This document shows positions 10,340-21,260 of a stretch of 64,000 nt of DNA, piece after piece (the stretch's first letter is position 1; each line of letters begins with the position of its first letter). A program made the position numbers and the translations under genes. The notes below the pieces were generated by a model, which did no database searches, was not told the DNA's origin, and was given only the letters and a program-made list of their open reading frames with translations. Source of the DNA: Phocoena phocoena (lineage: Eukaryota > Chordata > Mammalia > Artiodactyla > Phocoenidae). Location: NCBI RefSeq assembly GCF_963924675.1, contig NC_089220.1:50354639-50418638 (forward strand). The letters run 5' to 3'.

Positions 10340-11015
10340 CTCCCATCTTGAAAAGGTTACCAATGATTTCCTGGTTGTTAAATCCACTAGACACATTTTG
10401 GTTGACATTTTATTTGACCTTTATGAGACATTTGACCTTTTGGACCACTGCATTCTTGAAATCCTTCCCTTAATTTTCTTGGCACTATTCTCCTGGTTAG
10501 TCTAGCTGTCTTCTTCTTACTCAGTCTCCTCCAGTTAGTCCTCAGTTTTGGTTTTCCCCAGGGGCCTCCTCTCAGCCTCCTGTGTTCTTATGCTATATCT
10601 TCTTTTTGGGCAGTCTCATCTATGCTTATGATTTCGCTTACCACTTATGTGCTGTTATTCCCAAACCCTCTGTGTTGAGACTAAACTACTCTCCTGAACT
10701 CTGGGCTTATACAGTCAATGTATTTTTGTTATGTCGTCCCAAGGTACACAAACAACAATACTTCAAAACAGAACTGAGCTCATTCTCTCTCCTTCCAGCG
10801 ACCCCCATCCCCACCTCACCTCCCTGGAATGCCCACCACTCGTTATGTCAGTGAAGAGAACTATCAAAGCCCGTGTTCCCTGGGCAAGAAATCTGGGCAT
10901 CGTTCTCAATTCTTTCTTTTACTTTGCTTCTACACTCCCAATTAATCAGTCTATCTATTTTCTAAAAATGTCTGGTACTTATCACCTCCTGTCCAGATCC
11001 ATTGCCTCTTGTCTC
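10340..11015 (+). repeat. L2/CR1-type LINE reverse-transcriptase relic
   Basis: The translated plus strand retains the order of an L2-type RT. GGTTACCAATGATTTCCTGG and TTTGACCTTTTGGACCACTG lead into the fragment GGTTTTCCCCAGGGGCCTCC, corresponding to the GVPQGS region. GGGCAGTCTCATCTATGCTT, AAAACAGAACTGAGCTCATT (KTELI) and AAGAAATCTGGGCATCGTTC (NLGI) follow. Frameshifts are everywhere. This is an ancient, dead mammalian-wide LINE. Confidence 0.7.
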
Positions 11016-11061
11016 TAAGTTTAGGCCCCTCTGCTTTCTCCTTTAGAAAGAGATGTGTGTA

Positions 11062-11070
<9 letters not shown>

Positions 11071-11112
<42 letters not shown>
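11071..11112. repeat. (AT)21 microsatellite
   Basis: A perfect AT run, preceded by a short TG-rich stretch, abuts the L1 3' end at 11113. Confidence 0.97.
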
Positions 11113-11114
<2 letters not shown>

Positions 11115-11358
11115 TATTCTTTTTCTGATTCTTTTCCATTATAGATAGGTTATTACAAGATATTGAATATAGTTCCCTTGCTATACAGTAGGTCCTTTTT
11201 GTTTATCTGTTTTATATATAGTAGTGTGTACATGTTAATCCCAAACTCCTAATTTATCCCTCCCTCCCCAGGCCTCCACTATCCCGTTCGATAACCATAA
11301 ATTTGTTTTCTATGTCTGTGAGTCTATTTCTGTTTTGTAACTAAGTTCATTCGTATCT
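11113..11358 (-). mobile_element. L1 3' fragment
   Basis: Antisense L1 3' region: GATTCTTTTCCATTATAG, AGTTCCCTTGCTATACAGTA, AACCATAAATTTGTTTTC. The 3' end merges with the AT microsatellite, which may have grown from its tail. No clean target duplication was found. Confidence 0.85.
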
Positions 11359-11829
11359 AGAAGATTTCTAAAGCTCTGTGGCCTGCCTCGTGAGTGGCTA
11401 TCAGGCCTGCTCAAAGCTCCAGGATTCCCTGCTGGGCTGTCACATACCTGCCAAAGTACAACATTCAAGGCTCCCAAGAAACCAGCCGTGGAAGGCTTCC
11501 TTCTTGAGGAAAAATTCTTTGATTTATTCGGAGATCACAGAGGCTAACACAGCCGCAGAACAGAAGAAAATCTGGCTTCATTGCTGTTAAACCCAGTTCA
11601 AAGGCTCCAGCTCCTTGAGCCCCCTGCAGGGCAATTTTACTATTCCCCAAAGGTAGATCCATTTGGAGCCTGCTTGGCTGTGCTAGTCCAGATTTGCAGA
11701 TTTTGTTATTTTCCTCTATCTCATCAGTGAAGGAAACAGCTTGGAATGTAGGTTCAGGAATACAGCTTCCTTACTGTTCCTCCCCCCACCCCCTTGGTAT
11801 CTCAAATCTTTTCCTGCTCTCCCCTCCTC
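11359..11829. other. unique DNA, no gene recognised
   Basis: A 70-codon plus frame and a 65-codon minus frame overlap near 11.4-11.7 kb. Neither has a recognisable domain. Confidence 0.45.
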
Positions 11830-12265
11830 CCCTCAGCTGCCAAAGTGATCTTTCTTATATTTAATCAGACTCTTTTCCTCCCATCTCCTATAGGCAGCAC
11901 CTGGCCAAGAAGGTAAAAGAAAGGACATGCGGGCTGTTGGGTCTGGGGAAAGCGTCACGTGTAGTTCTTCCTGTTGAAACTTTAGGGCTGTCTAATACCT
12001 GCCCTCATTCAATTAGGTAAGGCTCTAAGCTCTCTTCAAGTTTCGTCTCAAGCACCTGATTTCCCCAAGCAGACTGTGGGCCTCACATGCTCCCCTCACT
12101 TTGTGCAAGCTGCCCCTGCCCTCCAGCAACCTCCGTGGTGCCATTGTTCTGGGCCTGTCTTCCCGTTGCAGCGTCAGCTCCATGAGAGCAGGGCTCTGCC
12201 TTTTCTTGTTGATATTCCCAGGGCCAAGCACATCCTGGGCACTTTATTAACGTGTGTTGAATGAA
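11830..12265 (+). repeat. L2 LINE 3' fragments
   Basis: The segment CTGCCAAAGTGATCTTTCTT near 11836 and the terminal region CTCCATGAGAGCAGGGCTCT through GTTGAATGAACA (12180-12265) match the conserved L2 3' end. The intervening sequence is too decayed to assign. Confidence 0.6.
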
Positions 12266-12854
12266 CACATCAAACTTTAATACCCTCCCCCGCAATGGAA
12301 AAAATCAAATCAACAAAAAACTGACACCCTCTCTCATTTGGATGTACCGTCATGCACCTGATCACGTAGATTAGAAAGGTTCAAACTTCCCTTTTCTTCA
12401 TTTCCCAAATCCAAAAATTAAAAAACAAACAAAAAAACCATTTTTGTCCCTTCTTAACTGGGCTGGAATTCACTCTCTGTTGTCCTTTCCTTTAGTACCA
12501 TGCTTATCCAGGTTCCTGTTTTCTCTGACCAGGAATTAAGATTTTTTTTTTTTTTCCTTAAACACCGCTATTTGAGTGAGTATGCCAGAATCTAATTGGC
12601 TGTAAGATTCTATTCCAGAGATTTTAACCTGGAGTTCATGGATGCCCCAGAGAGTCCCGTGGATGGTCTTTAAAGGTCTGCAACCCTCTGAAATATTATG
12701 CAAATTGTTCAATATGTGTGGGGTTTTTTTTGCCTTGGAACAATGGTCTACCTTTCTGCTTCCTTTCGAAGGGATCTGTGTTCCCCTCCCTGGTCCTCTC
12801 ACCTTCAAATTTTCTTATCCTAGCACAAGTGTACCTGGGCCCCTCCTGAAGCGC
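12266..12854. other. unique DNA, no gene recognised
   Basis: Only poly(A) and poly(T) patches are seen (12420, 12541). A 100-codon frame starting at 12642 overlaps the L2 remnant downstream and is of chance length. Confidence 0.45.
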
Positions 12855-12990
12855 CATTCACATCGTGCCAGTCTCCAGTTTAGACTTGCCTGCCTCCCTT
12901 CAAGGCCCTCCTTGATTTGGCCCCATCCTACTTTTCCAGCCTAATTTTACCCTCCTTTCTTGTCTTGAACCCTTTGCTCTAGGTGGCCTG
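12855..12990 (+). repeat. L2 LINE fragment
   Basis: AAGGCCCTCCTTGATTTGGC and CCATCCTACTTTTCCAGCCT match the block that follows RT in L2 elements. Confidence 0.55.
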
Positions 12991-13789
12991 CTTTCCCACA
13001 GTCCTAACTTTCCTCCTGCATGTGACAGTGATTCTAGGAGACTTGGTTTGGGATTCCAGGTCCTGGCTGGAATGAGGGGGACTCTCTCTGGGACGGAGCT
13101 CTGCAGACGGTAGTGCAGAGGGTGGAGAAAGCTGGGTACACATTGATAAGTGTACCCAGTGGATTCTTGTTGTCTGAGCCGGGGGAGGTGGCATTTTAGA
13201 GCAGGACAATCATGGAACTGTGTGCTCTGGAGGAGAACCCTCAGAGCTGTAATGATCTGGTTTAATCAGCCAAGAAAATGGAAAAAGAGTAGTGGTTGGC
13301 TGATGTTTTGGACCAATCTGCTCATGGGGGATGGCAGGAGGGCTCTGGGTTGGGGAGTGAGTAAGCAACAACTGAGGGCAGGTGGAGAGAGCACGCAGGG
13401 CACTACTCCAGGTCAGCTTCAAGGGGACCAGCGGAAGGTAGCTGGTCAGTCAATCAACTAACATGAATTGAATGGCTACTTCATACCTGGCAGAGCTCTA
13501 TCCGTGGGTCTGCATTTCAGGAGCTGGAGTTTAGTCATGAGAAGGTGACTAAAGATACGGCATTGGTGGCAGAGGAATTGGACATTGGATAGATTACGAA
13601 GGCAGGGATACAATGACAGGGGCCCAAGGCAGGAGTCTCACTCCTCACAGAATAAAGCAGGAGTGTAACTGGACTTCTTAACCTGAGACTATGAAAAGAA
13701 TAGGACTAGCAGCCAGGCCAGATTCCCTCCTTAATCCCAAAGAATAAGTCTTTAGTGGTAGACTTTCAGGCACTGTGGAAGATAATAGA
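12991..13789. other. unique DNA, no gene recognised
   Basis: A 103-codon plus frame (13150-13461) shows no known domain. I see no repeat. Confidence 0.45.
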
Positions 13790-14445
13790 TAACAGCTCAC
13801 ATTTATTGAGCACTTTCTACATGCTAGGTACTGTTCAAAGCATTTCACGTGTATTATTTCATTTAAGCCTCACGACAGCCTTGTGAAGTAGGATGTATTA
13901 CATTATTATCCTTATTTAAATTTTTAAAAAAAATTTTGTATTGGAGCTTAGTTGATTAACAATGTTGTATTACTTTCAGGTGCACAGCAAAGTGATTCAG
14001 TTACACGTATACACATATCTATTCTTTTTCAGTTTTTTTCCCATTTAGGTCATTACAGAATATTGAGCGGATTTCCCTGTGCTATACAGTAGGTCTTTGT
14101 TGGTTATCTATTTTAAATATAGCAGTGTGTACACGTCAATCCCAAATTCCCAGTCTATCCCTCCCCCCACTCCACCCTTCCCTGCTGGTAACCATAGTTT
14201 GTTCTCTTAAGTCTGTGAGTCTGTTTCTGTTTTGTAAATAAGTTCATTTGTATCATTTTTAAGATTCTGCATATAAGTGATATCACATGACATTTGTCTT
14301 TCTCTGTCTGGCTTACTTCACTTAGTATATCATTTGTACTCTTTAAACAAGGAAACTGAGGAGTGGAATGGTTAAGGAATAATTTGTACAACGTTACACA
14401 TACTTAGTTCGTGATGAAGGTGGGATTGGAACCCGGGCCAGCTAT
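13790..14445 (+). repeat. MIR SINE split by L1
   Basis: The MIR 5'/core part (ATTGAGCACTTTCTACATGC, then CATTTAAGCCTCACGACAGC) runs to ~13915. It resumes at ~14345 with AAACAAGGAAACTGAGGAGT and GGGATTGGAACCCGGGCCAG. The L1 fragment at 13921-14337 sits inside it, so the MIR is older. Confidence 0.85.
13921..14337 (-). mobile_element. L1 3' end, 5'-truncated
   Basis: Antisense L1 3' region: TTTTGTATTGGAGCTTAGTT, CAGCAAAGTGATTCAGTTAC, CTTACTTCACTTAGTATA. It is nested in a MIR and is a separate insertion from the younger L1s at the right end. Confidence 0.88.
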
Positions 14446-15089
14446 TTGAGAGTAGGAGACCTTACTTCAGGCCCTCAAATCCATCTCTTCGGCCGTTGCC
14501 AGCTCTGCCCATCTGACTCCTGGGTGTCCTGCAGGCTTCAGGGCACAGCGAATGCTCAGAGAGTGTTGCCACCTCACTGACTGCTACTTGTCTCTATGGG
14601 CCCACCCCCTCTATTGCTTCCGTGGTCCCCCTACTTCCTACCCTGTGAATGGCCCTGACATTAAGTATTGGAAAGGCAGAGACAGAATGGGGAAAGCTCT
14701 GAGGAAAGCAACAAAAATGATTCAGGAAAGAAAGGGATTGATGTATTTGGAAAGTTAAAAAGAGATATATTTATCTGACGGGGCTGGGTGACAGCTAAAA
14801 GAAGATGTGAACAAGAGGGCACATAATGGGCTAGATCTGTCTTTTTTTAGGTACTTTACAGCTCCAGCATCAGTACCTCTCTCTCTGGTCTCATGCTGAA
14901 GTTCAACAAGGATTTATTGAGTGTAGGAGGCTTCACTTTTAGATTCAGTGTGTTTCCAGAGGCTGCATCTTAAGTGGCTCAGTTGTAAGGTAAAAACCTG
15001 AGGGCATCTGTGTTAGTGCCTTCACCTGAGCTGATGGATTTTGGCAGCGTTGTTGGAAGTCATCAAATGAATGGGATAAGATAGAAAGA
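14446..15089. other. mostly unique; possible ancient LINE remnant
   Basis: Around 14690-14790 the string AAAGCAACAAAAATGATTCA followed by AGAAAGGGATTGATG resembles the end of CR1/L3 LINE coding sequence, but the likeness is weak. The 68-codon frame there is probably part of it rather than a gene. Confidence 0.3.
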
Positions 15090-15099
15090 TATGAGTTTT

Positions 15100-15215
15100 A
15101 TATCTCAAAGAGACCTGAAGGATCATCTAATCTTCATTTTCTAGGTATGAAGACTGAAGCTCCAAGCAGTTATGTGATCTGTCCAGAGTCATATGGCAAA
15201 ATTGGTGACTGGGGA
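15100..15215 (+). repeat. MIR-family fragment
   Basis: GACCTGAAGGATCATCTAAT, then AAGACTGAAGCTCCAAGCAG and GTCATATGGCAAAATTGGTG, matches the central and 3' part of a MIR3-like SINE. Confidence 0.6.
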
Positions 15216-15249
15216 GGCGGGGAGTCATCCTGATTAGAGGGAAGAGCAT

Positions 15250-15566
15250 GGGGCTTCCCTGGTGGCGCAGTGGTCAAGAATCCGCCTGCCAATGCAGGGG
15301 ACACGGGTTTGAGCCCTGGTCCGGGAAGATCCCACGTGCCGCGGAGCAACTAAGCTCGTGCGCCACAACTACTGAAGCCCACGTGCCACAATTACTGAGC
15401 CCGTGCACCTAGAACCCATGCTCCGCAATGGGAGAGGCCACTGCAATAAGAAGTCCGCACGCCGCAACAAAGAGTAGCCCCTGCTCGCTGCAGCTAGAGA
15501 AGGTGCGTGCAGCAACGAAGACCCAATGCAGCCAAAAATAAATAAATAAATTTATTAAAAAAAAAT
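15250..15566 (+). mobile_element. CHR SINE, long form
   Basis: A complete plus-strand long element: GGGGCTTCCCTGGTGGCGCA, a B-box region GGGTTTGAGCCCTGG, the long-form 3' half with GCAACAAAGAGTAGCCCC, and the tail CCAAAAATAAATAAATAAAT plus TTTATT. It is the best example of the long form in sense orientation. Confidence 0.96.
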
Positions 15567-15866
15567 TGTAGGGGTTGGCAAAATCCATGCTAAACCCAGC
15601 TGTACGCATCCAGTCATAGGCAGGTCTGGTCTGGAGTAGGCTTCCCGTGTTGGGAGGACAGTCTGGTACAACACTGGGAAGGAACAGAAGCGAGTTCCTG
15701 TTCCACGTGGTAAAAGGGAGATGCTGAGCAGAGCACGTCTGGTTATTCTCCCCAGGTTTACCAATCGCATGTGTTACTCTACCTCCTTGGGCTGAGTGCA
15801 TAATTGGGCAGAGAGAGGTCACCAGTGTATCACTCACGGGGCTCTCTCCTATGGAAGGAAACTTTA

Positions 15867-15982
15867 GTTTTTTGGCTGTACTGGGTGGCATGTGGGATCT
15901 TAGTTCCCTGACCATGGATGGAACCCATGCCCCCTGCAGTGGAAGTGCAGAGTCTTAACCACTGGACTGCCAGGGCAGTCCC
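15867..15982 (-). mobile_element. CHR-related SINE, mini form
   Basis: A 116 bp reverse-oriented element: TTTTTTGGCTGTACTGGG to CTGCCAGGGCAGTCCC. Its perfect 15-bp target duplication is TGGAAGGAAACTTTA (15852-15866, 15983-15997), showing that the mini form is a real retroposed unit. Confidence 0.95.
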
Positions 15983-16099
15983 TGGAAGGAAACTTTAAAA
16001 GGCGGAACAAGTGTTCTCTCCTCACAGGAGGAAAGACAATGATAATCCAATAATCAAATGTACAAAGGTAAAATTTTCATTGTGACATAAGTGGGCATT

Positions 16100-16340
16100 C
16101 CTGGTAACTTATTTATTGATGGACATTACAGTTGCTCCCTTATTTTGTTCTTACAAAAATGCAGCAGTGAACATCCTGGGACATCCTCCTGGTAATACAT
16201 TTGCTAATTAACTAGTGACTCGTAAATTTCCAGGAGCAGGGCTGCTGGCTCAAAGGAAATGTGCATTTCAAATTTCGATAGCTATTGCCCTATTGGCCTC
16301 TAAGAATGTTGCACTGATCTGCATTCTCAGCAGCGTAGGA
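16100..16340 (-). repeat. old L1 (L1M-like) fragment
   Basis: ATTGATGGACATTACAGTTG, AATGCAGCAGTGAACATCCT and CAGGAGCAGGGCTGCTGGCT are the antisense of a late-ORF2 region of old L1s. It is heavily diverged. Confidence 0.55.
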
Positions 16341-16439
16341 AAGTAGTGGCAGGCTCAAATGATGGGCGCGCAAAGTCTGTTTTAAATGATCCGGAGGGAA
16401 TATTCAATTTCTATAAGATCATATAAAGTGATAGGATGT

Positions 16440-16850
16440 AAGTTTATAGAGTGTTTGTTGGGCATTTTACTTAATATGAACTTACTTAATCCTCATTCCT
16501 CCGAGGAGGGTATTATTTCCATTTAACAAATGATGATATGGGGCTTCCCTGGTGGCGCAGTGGTTGGGAGTCCGCCTGCCGATGCAGAGAACACGGGTTC
16601 GTGCCCCGGTCCGGGAAGATCCCACATGCTGCGGAGCAGCTGGGCCCGAGAGCCATGGCCGCTGAGCCTGCGCGTCCGGAGCCTGTGCTCTGTGATGGGA
16701 GAGGCCACAACAGTGAGAGGCCCTCGTACTGCAAAAAACAAAAAACAAACAAACAAACAAAAAGATGATATGGAGGGTGAGCAAGATTAAACCATTCAAG
16801 GTCACAGAGTTGTAAATGGAGGAGAGAGTTTGAATTCACTCTGGTTCTTG
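16440..16850 (+). repeat. MIR SINE split by CHR SINE
   Basis: The MIR part ACTTACTTAATCCTCATTCC to GGGTATTATTTCCATTTAAC is followed, after the compact SINE, by AAACCATTCAAGGTCACAGA and GAGTTTGAATTC. Confidence 0.7.
16541..16763 (+). mobile_element. CHR SINE, compact form
   Basis: A complete element with an A-rich (CAAA)n tail. The target duplication is GATGATATG (16532-16540, 16764-16772). The B box reads GGTTCGTGCCC. Frames on both strands are SINE artefacts. Confidence 0.95.
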
Positions 16851-18441
16851 TTGTCGTGCTCATAACCTTGGACATCACCACACCACACAACACACCAGCT
16901 GTGTGACACGGTGATTTTGCAAAGAAGAAAAGATCATAATAAAATGATGGTGCTGTAAAAGAGAAGGTTCTGCTTTCATGCAAATGGTCCAGATAATGAG
17001 TCTGAAAGAATCATCGACGATGTGTGGTGTATCTAAGAAGAACTGCTAAATAAAATGTTTTCCAAAGATTTGCATGAAACATCAGCTGGGTTTTGATGCT
17101 TGCTGGTTGTTTAAAATGTTTATTCATGTTGAACAATGTTTATTTATTGAAAATACCATCTATTTAAATCAAATTATCTCCATAACTGAATATTTATATG
17201 GATGGTTTGTTGAATATTCCTAAACATTTGCCCAAACCACAAACGATTTATTCACAGTTATAAACGTTTACTTCTTTAGAGTAAAAAATTGCCTGAAAGG
17301 AACTTAAAAGCAAATTGACATTTCTGCAGTTTGCGAACATCTGCAAAGCTTTCTGCACAGTAGCTGCTAGATATTTCTGCCTTAGAAAATAGCTAGATAT
17401 TCTAATTACTTATGTTCAATATAATATTTAAAATTCACACAGCATCTCTTTTATTGTGTCATATAACAGCAGCAGCTCTTGGCTCTGGGACTGGCTGGTA
17501 ATAGATGGATTTTGAGGTTTTTCGAACACTTCAGCTTTGCGCCAGCACTTAATTAGCTGAAACCCCATTTCTTTCACTGTACACTCCAGCTCCATGAACA
17601 TTAGGCCTTAAATAATCGTGGGCTGAACAGATGCCAGTATGAGCTGTGAAAAAAGCAATAAACAAAGTGATGTAGTGCCTCGCGGTTTTATTCACTGTAT
17701 TGAAGGTTCCAAGGGACTAGATCTGGAAACCTCACCGATGCCTGTAAAGGATCATTGACACTTGGATGGATGGACGCAACTACTCGCTTGTTTGGCTTCG
17801 GCGCAGATGAGTGTTTTCAGGACTCTGAAGGTCTCAGTGGGAAGCCTTGGTGTCCTCACCTGTGAAGGCGGTGCCCAGGGCAGCGTGGGCACTGAATAAT
17901 GACCTCGAGATCCTCTTTGGCTCTCTCATCTATGGTTCTCTGATTCTGATTGCTGAGTCCCAAGGCTGAGAGGGACTTTTAATGCTTTCTCTCTTTCTGG
18001 GTGTGCCAATTACTTTGTTGTTGTGGTCTCAAGGAGCACTATTTTATTGTTTTTGAAACAGGTGAGGGCCTCAGTTTTCCAGGGTTACACTCAACACCCT
18101 CTCTCCCCAAACACATGCCCCCATCCAGTCAGAAAGTGCCCTGTCTTGGTCCCACTGTTGAAGCAGTGAACTTGTTGGGAAGATAGCCAGTCTGGAGCAA
18201 AAAGGCACACACTTGCCAGGAAGGCAGCTTAGAAGGTTGATTCTAGATGTCCTAACCAGCCCCCCACGCCTCCCCACTGCATTCTGTGAGCCTCACATTG
18301 GGAGTAAGGGGATACTTACCCCAAGGTAAGGTCTGTTGAAGTGGGAAAATAAACCAGAAGATAGGAAGAGGCTAACCTCAACCCTGTGAATCTCATGACT
18401 CTTCTTCTCTCCACCATTCTTTCCTCAAAGTCTTCTTTCTC
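16851..18441. other. repeat-poor block, candidate conserved non-coding element
   Basis: No interspersed repeat is recognised over ~1.6 kb, which is unusual here. The 17000-17760 part is AT-rich and carries three forkhead-type RTAAAYA sites (17117-17123 and 17137-17143 as TGTTTAT, 17658-17664 as ATAAACA), a homeodomain-type CTTAATTAGCTG and SOX-like ACAATG. An enhancer role is inference only. No coding frame is evident. Confidence 0.4.
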
Positions 18442-18452
18442 CAACACTTTTT

Positions 18453-18711
18453 CTTTTTTTAAAAACCATTAAAAAAATTGAAGTATGGTTAATTTACAAT
18501 GTTGTGTTTCAGGTGTATAGCAAAGTGATTCAGACTTTTTCAGATTCTTTTCCATTATAGGTCATTACAATATATGGAATATAGTTCCCTGTGCTATACA
18601 GTAGGTCCCTTTTGTTTATCTATTTTACAAATAGCAGTGTGTATACGTTAGTCCCAAACTCCTAATTTATCCCTCCCACCACAGTATCCCCTTTGGCAAC
18701 CATAAATTCGT
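18453..18711 (-). mobile_element. L1 3' end, 5'-truncated
   Basis: Antisense L1 3' segment (ATTGAAGTATGGTTAATTTA to GGCAACCATAAATTCG). The flanks CAACACTTTTT (18442-) and CAACACTTCTT (18712-) are a near-perfect target duplication. Confidence 0.88.
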
Positions 18712-18722
18712 CAACACTTCTT

Positions 18723-19222
18723 CTAAGTGCAAGGACATTATGGGAGAAAAATGAGGATAACAAATCAGGAGAATGTGGAATAGACAAAGAGGGAGAAGAA
18801 ATAAACTAGGTGACTTGGATTATACCCAGCTGGGACTGCCAGTGGGTTAGGCAGCTGAGAATAGCTGCAGATGGGGCTGCCCCTCACTCCCCAGTCCCAG
18901 CACTCATCTAGTAGTTGGGGGCTAGAGATGAAACAAAGTAGGGAGAGAAGTATGTGTTCTATCAGATTGTTCCCATTCTTTCCCACTTTGCTTTTAACCA
19001 TTATGCATCTCTTTCAGGGGGAAAATGTGAGGCAGTTGCAAGGACAAACAAATCATCATACACCCCTTCATTCTTTGGTGATGTTTGCGGTGGCGGGAGT
19101 GAATGCATGGGGGGCGGTCCGCCCTCACTCTCCTCTGCTTGGCTTTTCTAAAACCGCTCCTGCCCACAGTCTGTGATTCTTGTGGACTCAAGGACTCTAA
19201 GCCCTCCTCTGACCTGCCTGGC
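18723..19222. other. unique DNA, no gene recognised
   Basis: Overlapping frames of 65-103 codons occur on both strands at 18.9-19.3 kb in GC-richer DNA. None has a recognisable domain, and opposite-strand overlap argues against any one being real. Confidence 0.45.
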
Positions 19223-19401
19223 CATGGCAAGTTAAGGTTGCTGACGGCAGAGGTCAAGCTGACTCCTCTGTGTCTCATTCTGTTTGGGGGTCCTGCTTTG
19301 CTCATCCGTGACTCCCATTTTTGGGACTAGGTGAAGTTCAGAAGACAGGTTGACTAGCTCTCTGAAGAGGAAACTAACCAATACTGTCTTAGACATTTGT
19401 T
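19223..19401 (+). repeat. diverged duplication, copy 1
   Basis: This segment aligns with 21261-21426 over most of its length. Shared blocks include AGGTCAAGC, CCTGCTTTGCTCATCC, GGGACT, CTAGGTGAAGTTCAGAAGAC and AGAGGAAACT, ending CATTTGTT. Copy 1 has short extra segments near 19230 and 19383 and lacks a 14-nt piece found in copy 2. I cannot assign it to a named repeat family. Confidence 0.85.
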
Positions 19402-19508
19402 TTGCTTGGCTACGGGTGAGTTGTTGATTGTAAGCCCAGAGAGAAAATGTTTTGTCCTTGGGTTGAGGTTTAGGGATTTAGGTTAATTAGGAAAAGTCAC
19501 CTATTGGA

Positions 19509-19537
19509 GATCTATCTATCTATCTATCTATCTTCTT
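19509..19537. repeat. (TATC)n microsatellite
   Basis: About seven units of the tetranucleotide, ending in TTCT. Confidence 0.95.
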
Positions 19538-20285
19538 GATTTTAACTCATGTTTTTCTTTGTTGTAGTTTTATTTAATTAAATGCTCATAAAAATTAATA
19601 TACAAAAGTATGTCTAGTAAAAAAATAAAGGTTCCCCCCTCCTCCATCATCTCTCCATAGTTTGATATCTTGTTCTATAGTTTTTGGATCATACTTTGCC
19701 TCATTATCGTGTCAGTTACTTAACAAATAATTTTAAGAAAATGAAGGTGTCCAATCCACTACCACTCACCCAGAGAGTGTGAATTTGATGGTAGCTCAAG
19801 ATAATAACTTATTCTGTCCCAAGTGTCATTTATCACAGAGGTATCCTTCTGTAACCATTTTATGGCAATCAGACAAGCTTTACTTAATTTTGTCTTAAGA
19901 AAGGCTGATATTTGATTCTATGCCTGTTCTTATCAAAGTTTCCATTTTTTAATTTGGCTCAATAAACATGGTAGCCTTTTGTGGTCTTGTTGACGCTCTC
20001 TCTGGTTAGACTAGGTAAAAATCCTTAATATAGTTGATTTCCATCACAAAATTTTCAGGGAAGAGTGCAAGTCTTTTGATTGTTTTCCTATCATCATGCC
20101 CCGTGGTTATGGCCTCTGAGTTCCTCCTTGAGAGCAGTGATGAAATCTTACCCCAGTGCATAGAACAGTGGCATTCCCTAAAAAAGAAAAGATTTATTGA
20201 ATGAATAAATGAATTCTGGAAAGTTTTAGGGTATAATAATGATATCTTACATCTATCAAGGGTGTTCCTTTTTTTTTTTTTTTCC
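19538..20285. other. unique or old DNA, no gene recognised
   Basis: Mostly unassigned. CTCCTTGAGAGCAGTGATGA with ATTGAATGAATAAATGAATT (20125-20215) resembles the L2/MIR 3' end in plus orientation. Confidence 0.4.
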
Positions 20286-20295
20286 CAAAGAACTT

Positions 20296-20575
20296 ATTTA
20301 TTATTTATTTTGGCTGCGCTGGGTCTTTGTAGCTGCACGCGGGCTTTCTCTAGTTGCGGTGAGCGGGGCCTACTCTTTGTTGTGGTGCGCGGGCTTGTCA
20401 TTGTGGTGGCTTCTCTTGTTGTGGAGCACGGGCTGTAGGCACGCGGGCTTCAGTAGTTGTAGCGCACAGCCTTAGTTACTCCGCGGCATGTGGGATCTTC
20501 CCAGACCAGGGCTTGAACCCGTTTCCCCTGCATTGGCAGGCAGATTCTTAACCACTGGACCACTAGGGACGTCCT
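20296..20575 (-). mobile_element. CHR SINE, long form
   Basis: Reverse-oriented: TTATTTATTTTGGCTGCGCT to CCACTAGGGACGTCC, with target duplication CAAAGAACTT (20286-20295, 20576-20585). The two plus-strand frames near 20.2-20.7 kb read through it. Confidence 0.94.
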
Positions 20576-20775
20576 CAAAGAACTTTTGTTTTCTTCATCT
20601 CAGTTTTTCCTCAGAACAGTACTATAAATTGGGTACAGAATCTCTCCTGTTCCTGTTTCTGATGAAGGAATTGATATTCAAAAATTGTGACAGAAGTGAG
20701 ACTAGTTCTCCTAGTCTGGAACACTGAGGTTTCATGTTGTACAAAACATCATAAATGTAGTCTTTTCTGTTTTTT

Positions 20776-21048
20776 TTTTTTTTTTTGCGGTACACTGGCC
20801 TCTCACTGTTGTGGCCTCTGAGCACAGGCTCCGGACGCGCAGGCTCAGCGGCCATGGCTCACGGGCCTAGCCGCTCCGCGGCATGTGAGATCTTCCCGGA
20901 CCGGGGCTCGAACCCGTGTCCCCTGCATCGGCAGGCGGACTCTCAACCACTGCACCACCAGGGAAGCCCCATTTTTTTTTTTTTTTGGGGGGGTACGCGG
21001 CCCTCTCACTGTTGTGGCCTCTCCCGTTGCGGAGCACAGGCTCCGGAT
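20776..21048 (-). mobile_element. two compact CHR SINEs in tandem
   Basis: A full reverse-oriented compact element (to ~20970, with an ~11 bp internal loss in CCTCTGAGCACAGG) is followed after a T15-class run by a second, partial one (20987-21046, ending CACAGGCTCCGG). The pair shares a single outer duplication TTTTCTGTTTTTT (20763-20775, 21049-21061). Confidence 0.9.
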
Positions 21049-21260
21049 TTTCTGTTTTTTATTAAAGAGTTATACAAGTAATAGATAAATGAACTTTCAT
21101 TTTAAAATATTGAGTAATACAGGAGTAAAAAGAGCAAAATGTAAGTTCTCTTGTTCTGCAAACACCATTCCTAGTTCTCCCCACTATTCAACTAGACTCA
21201 ACAATGTGGTATGTATTTTATATTCCCCCTTTTATGCAATGGCATGTGTATTCATGTGTT

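Noticed and set aside
14552..14758. 68-codon frame
   Set aside because: The Lys-rich end resembles a decayed CR1/L3-type LINE rather than a host gene.
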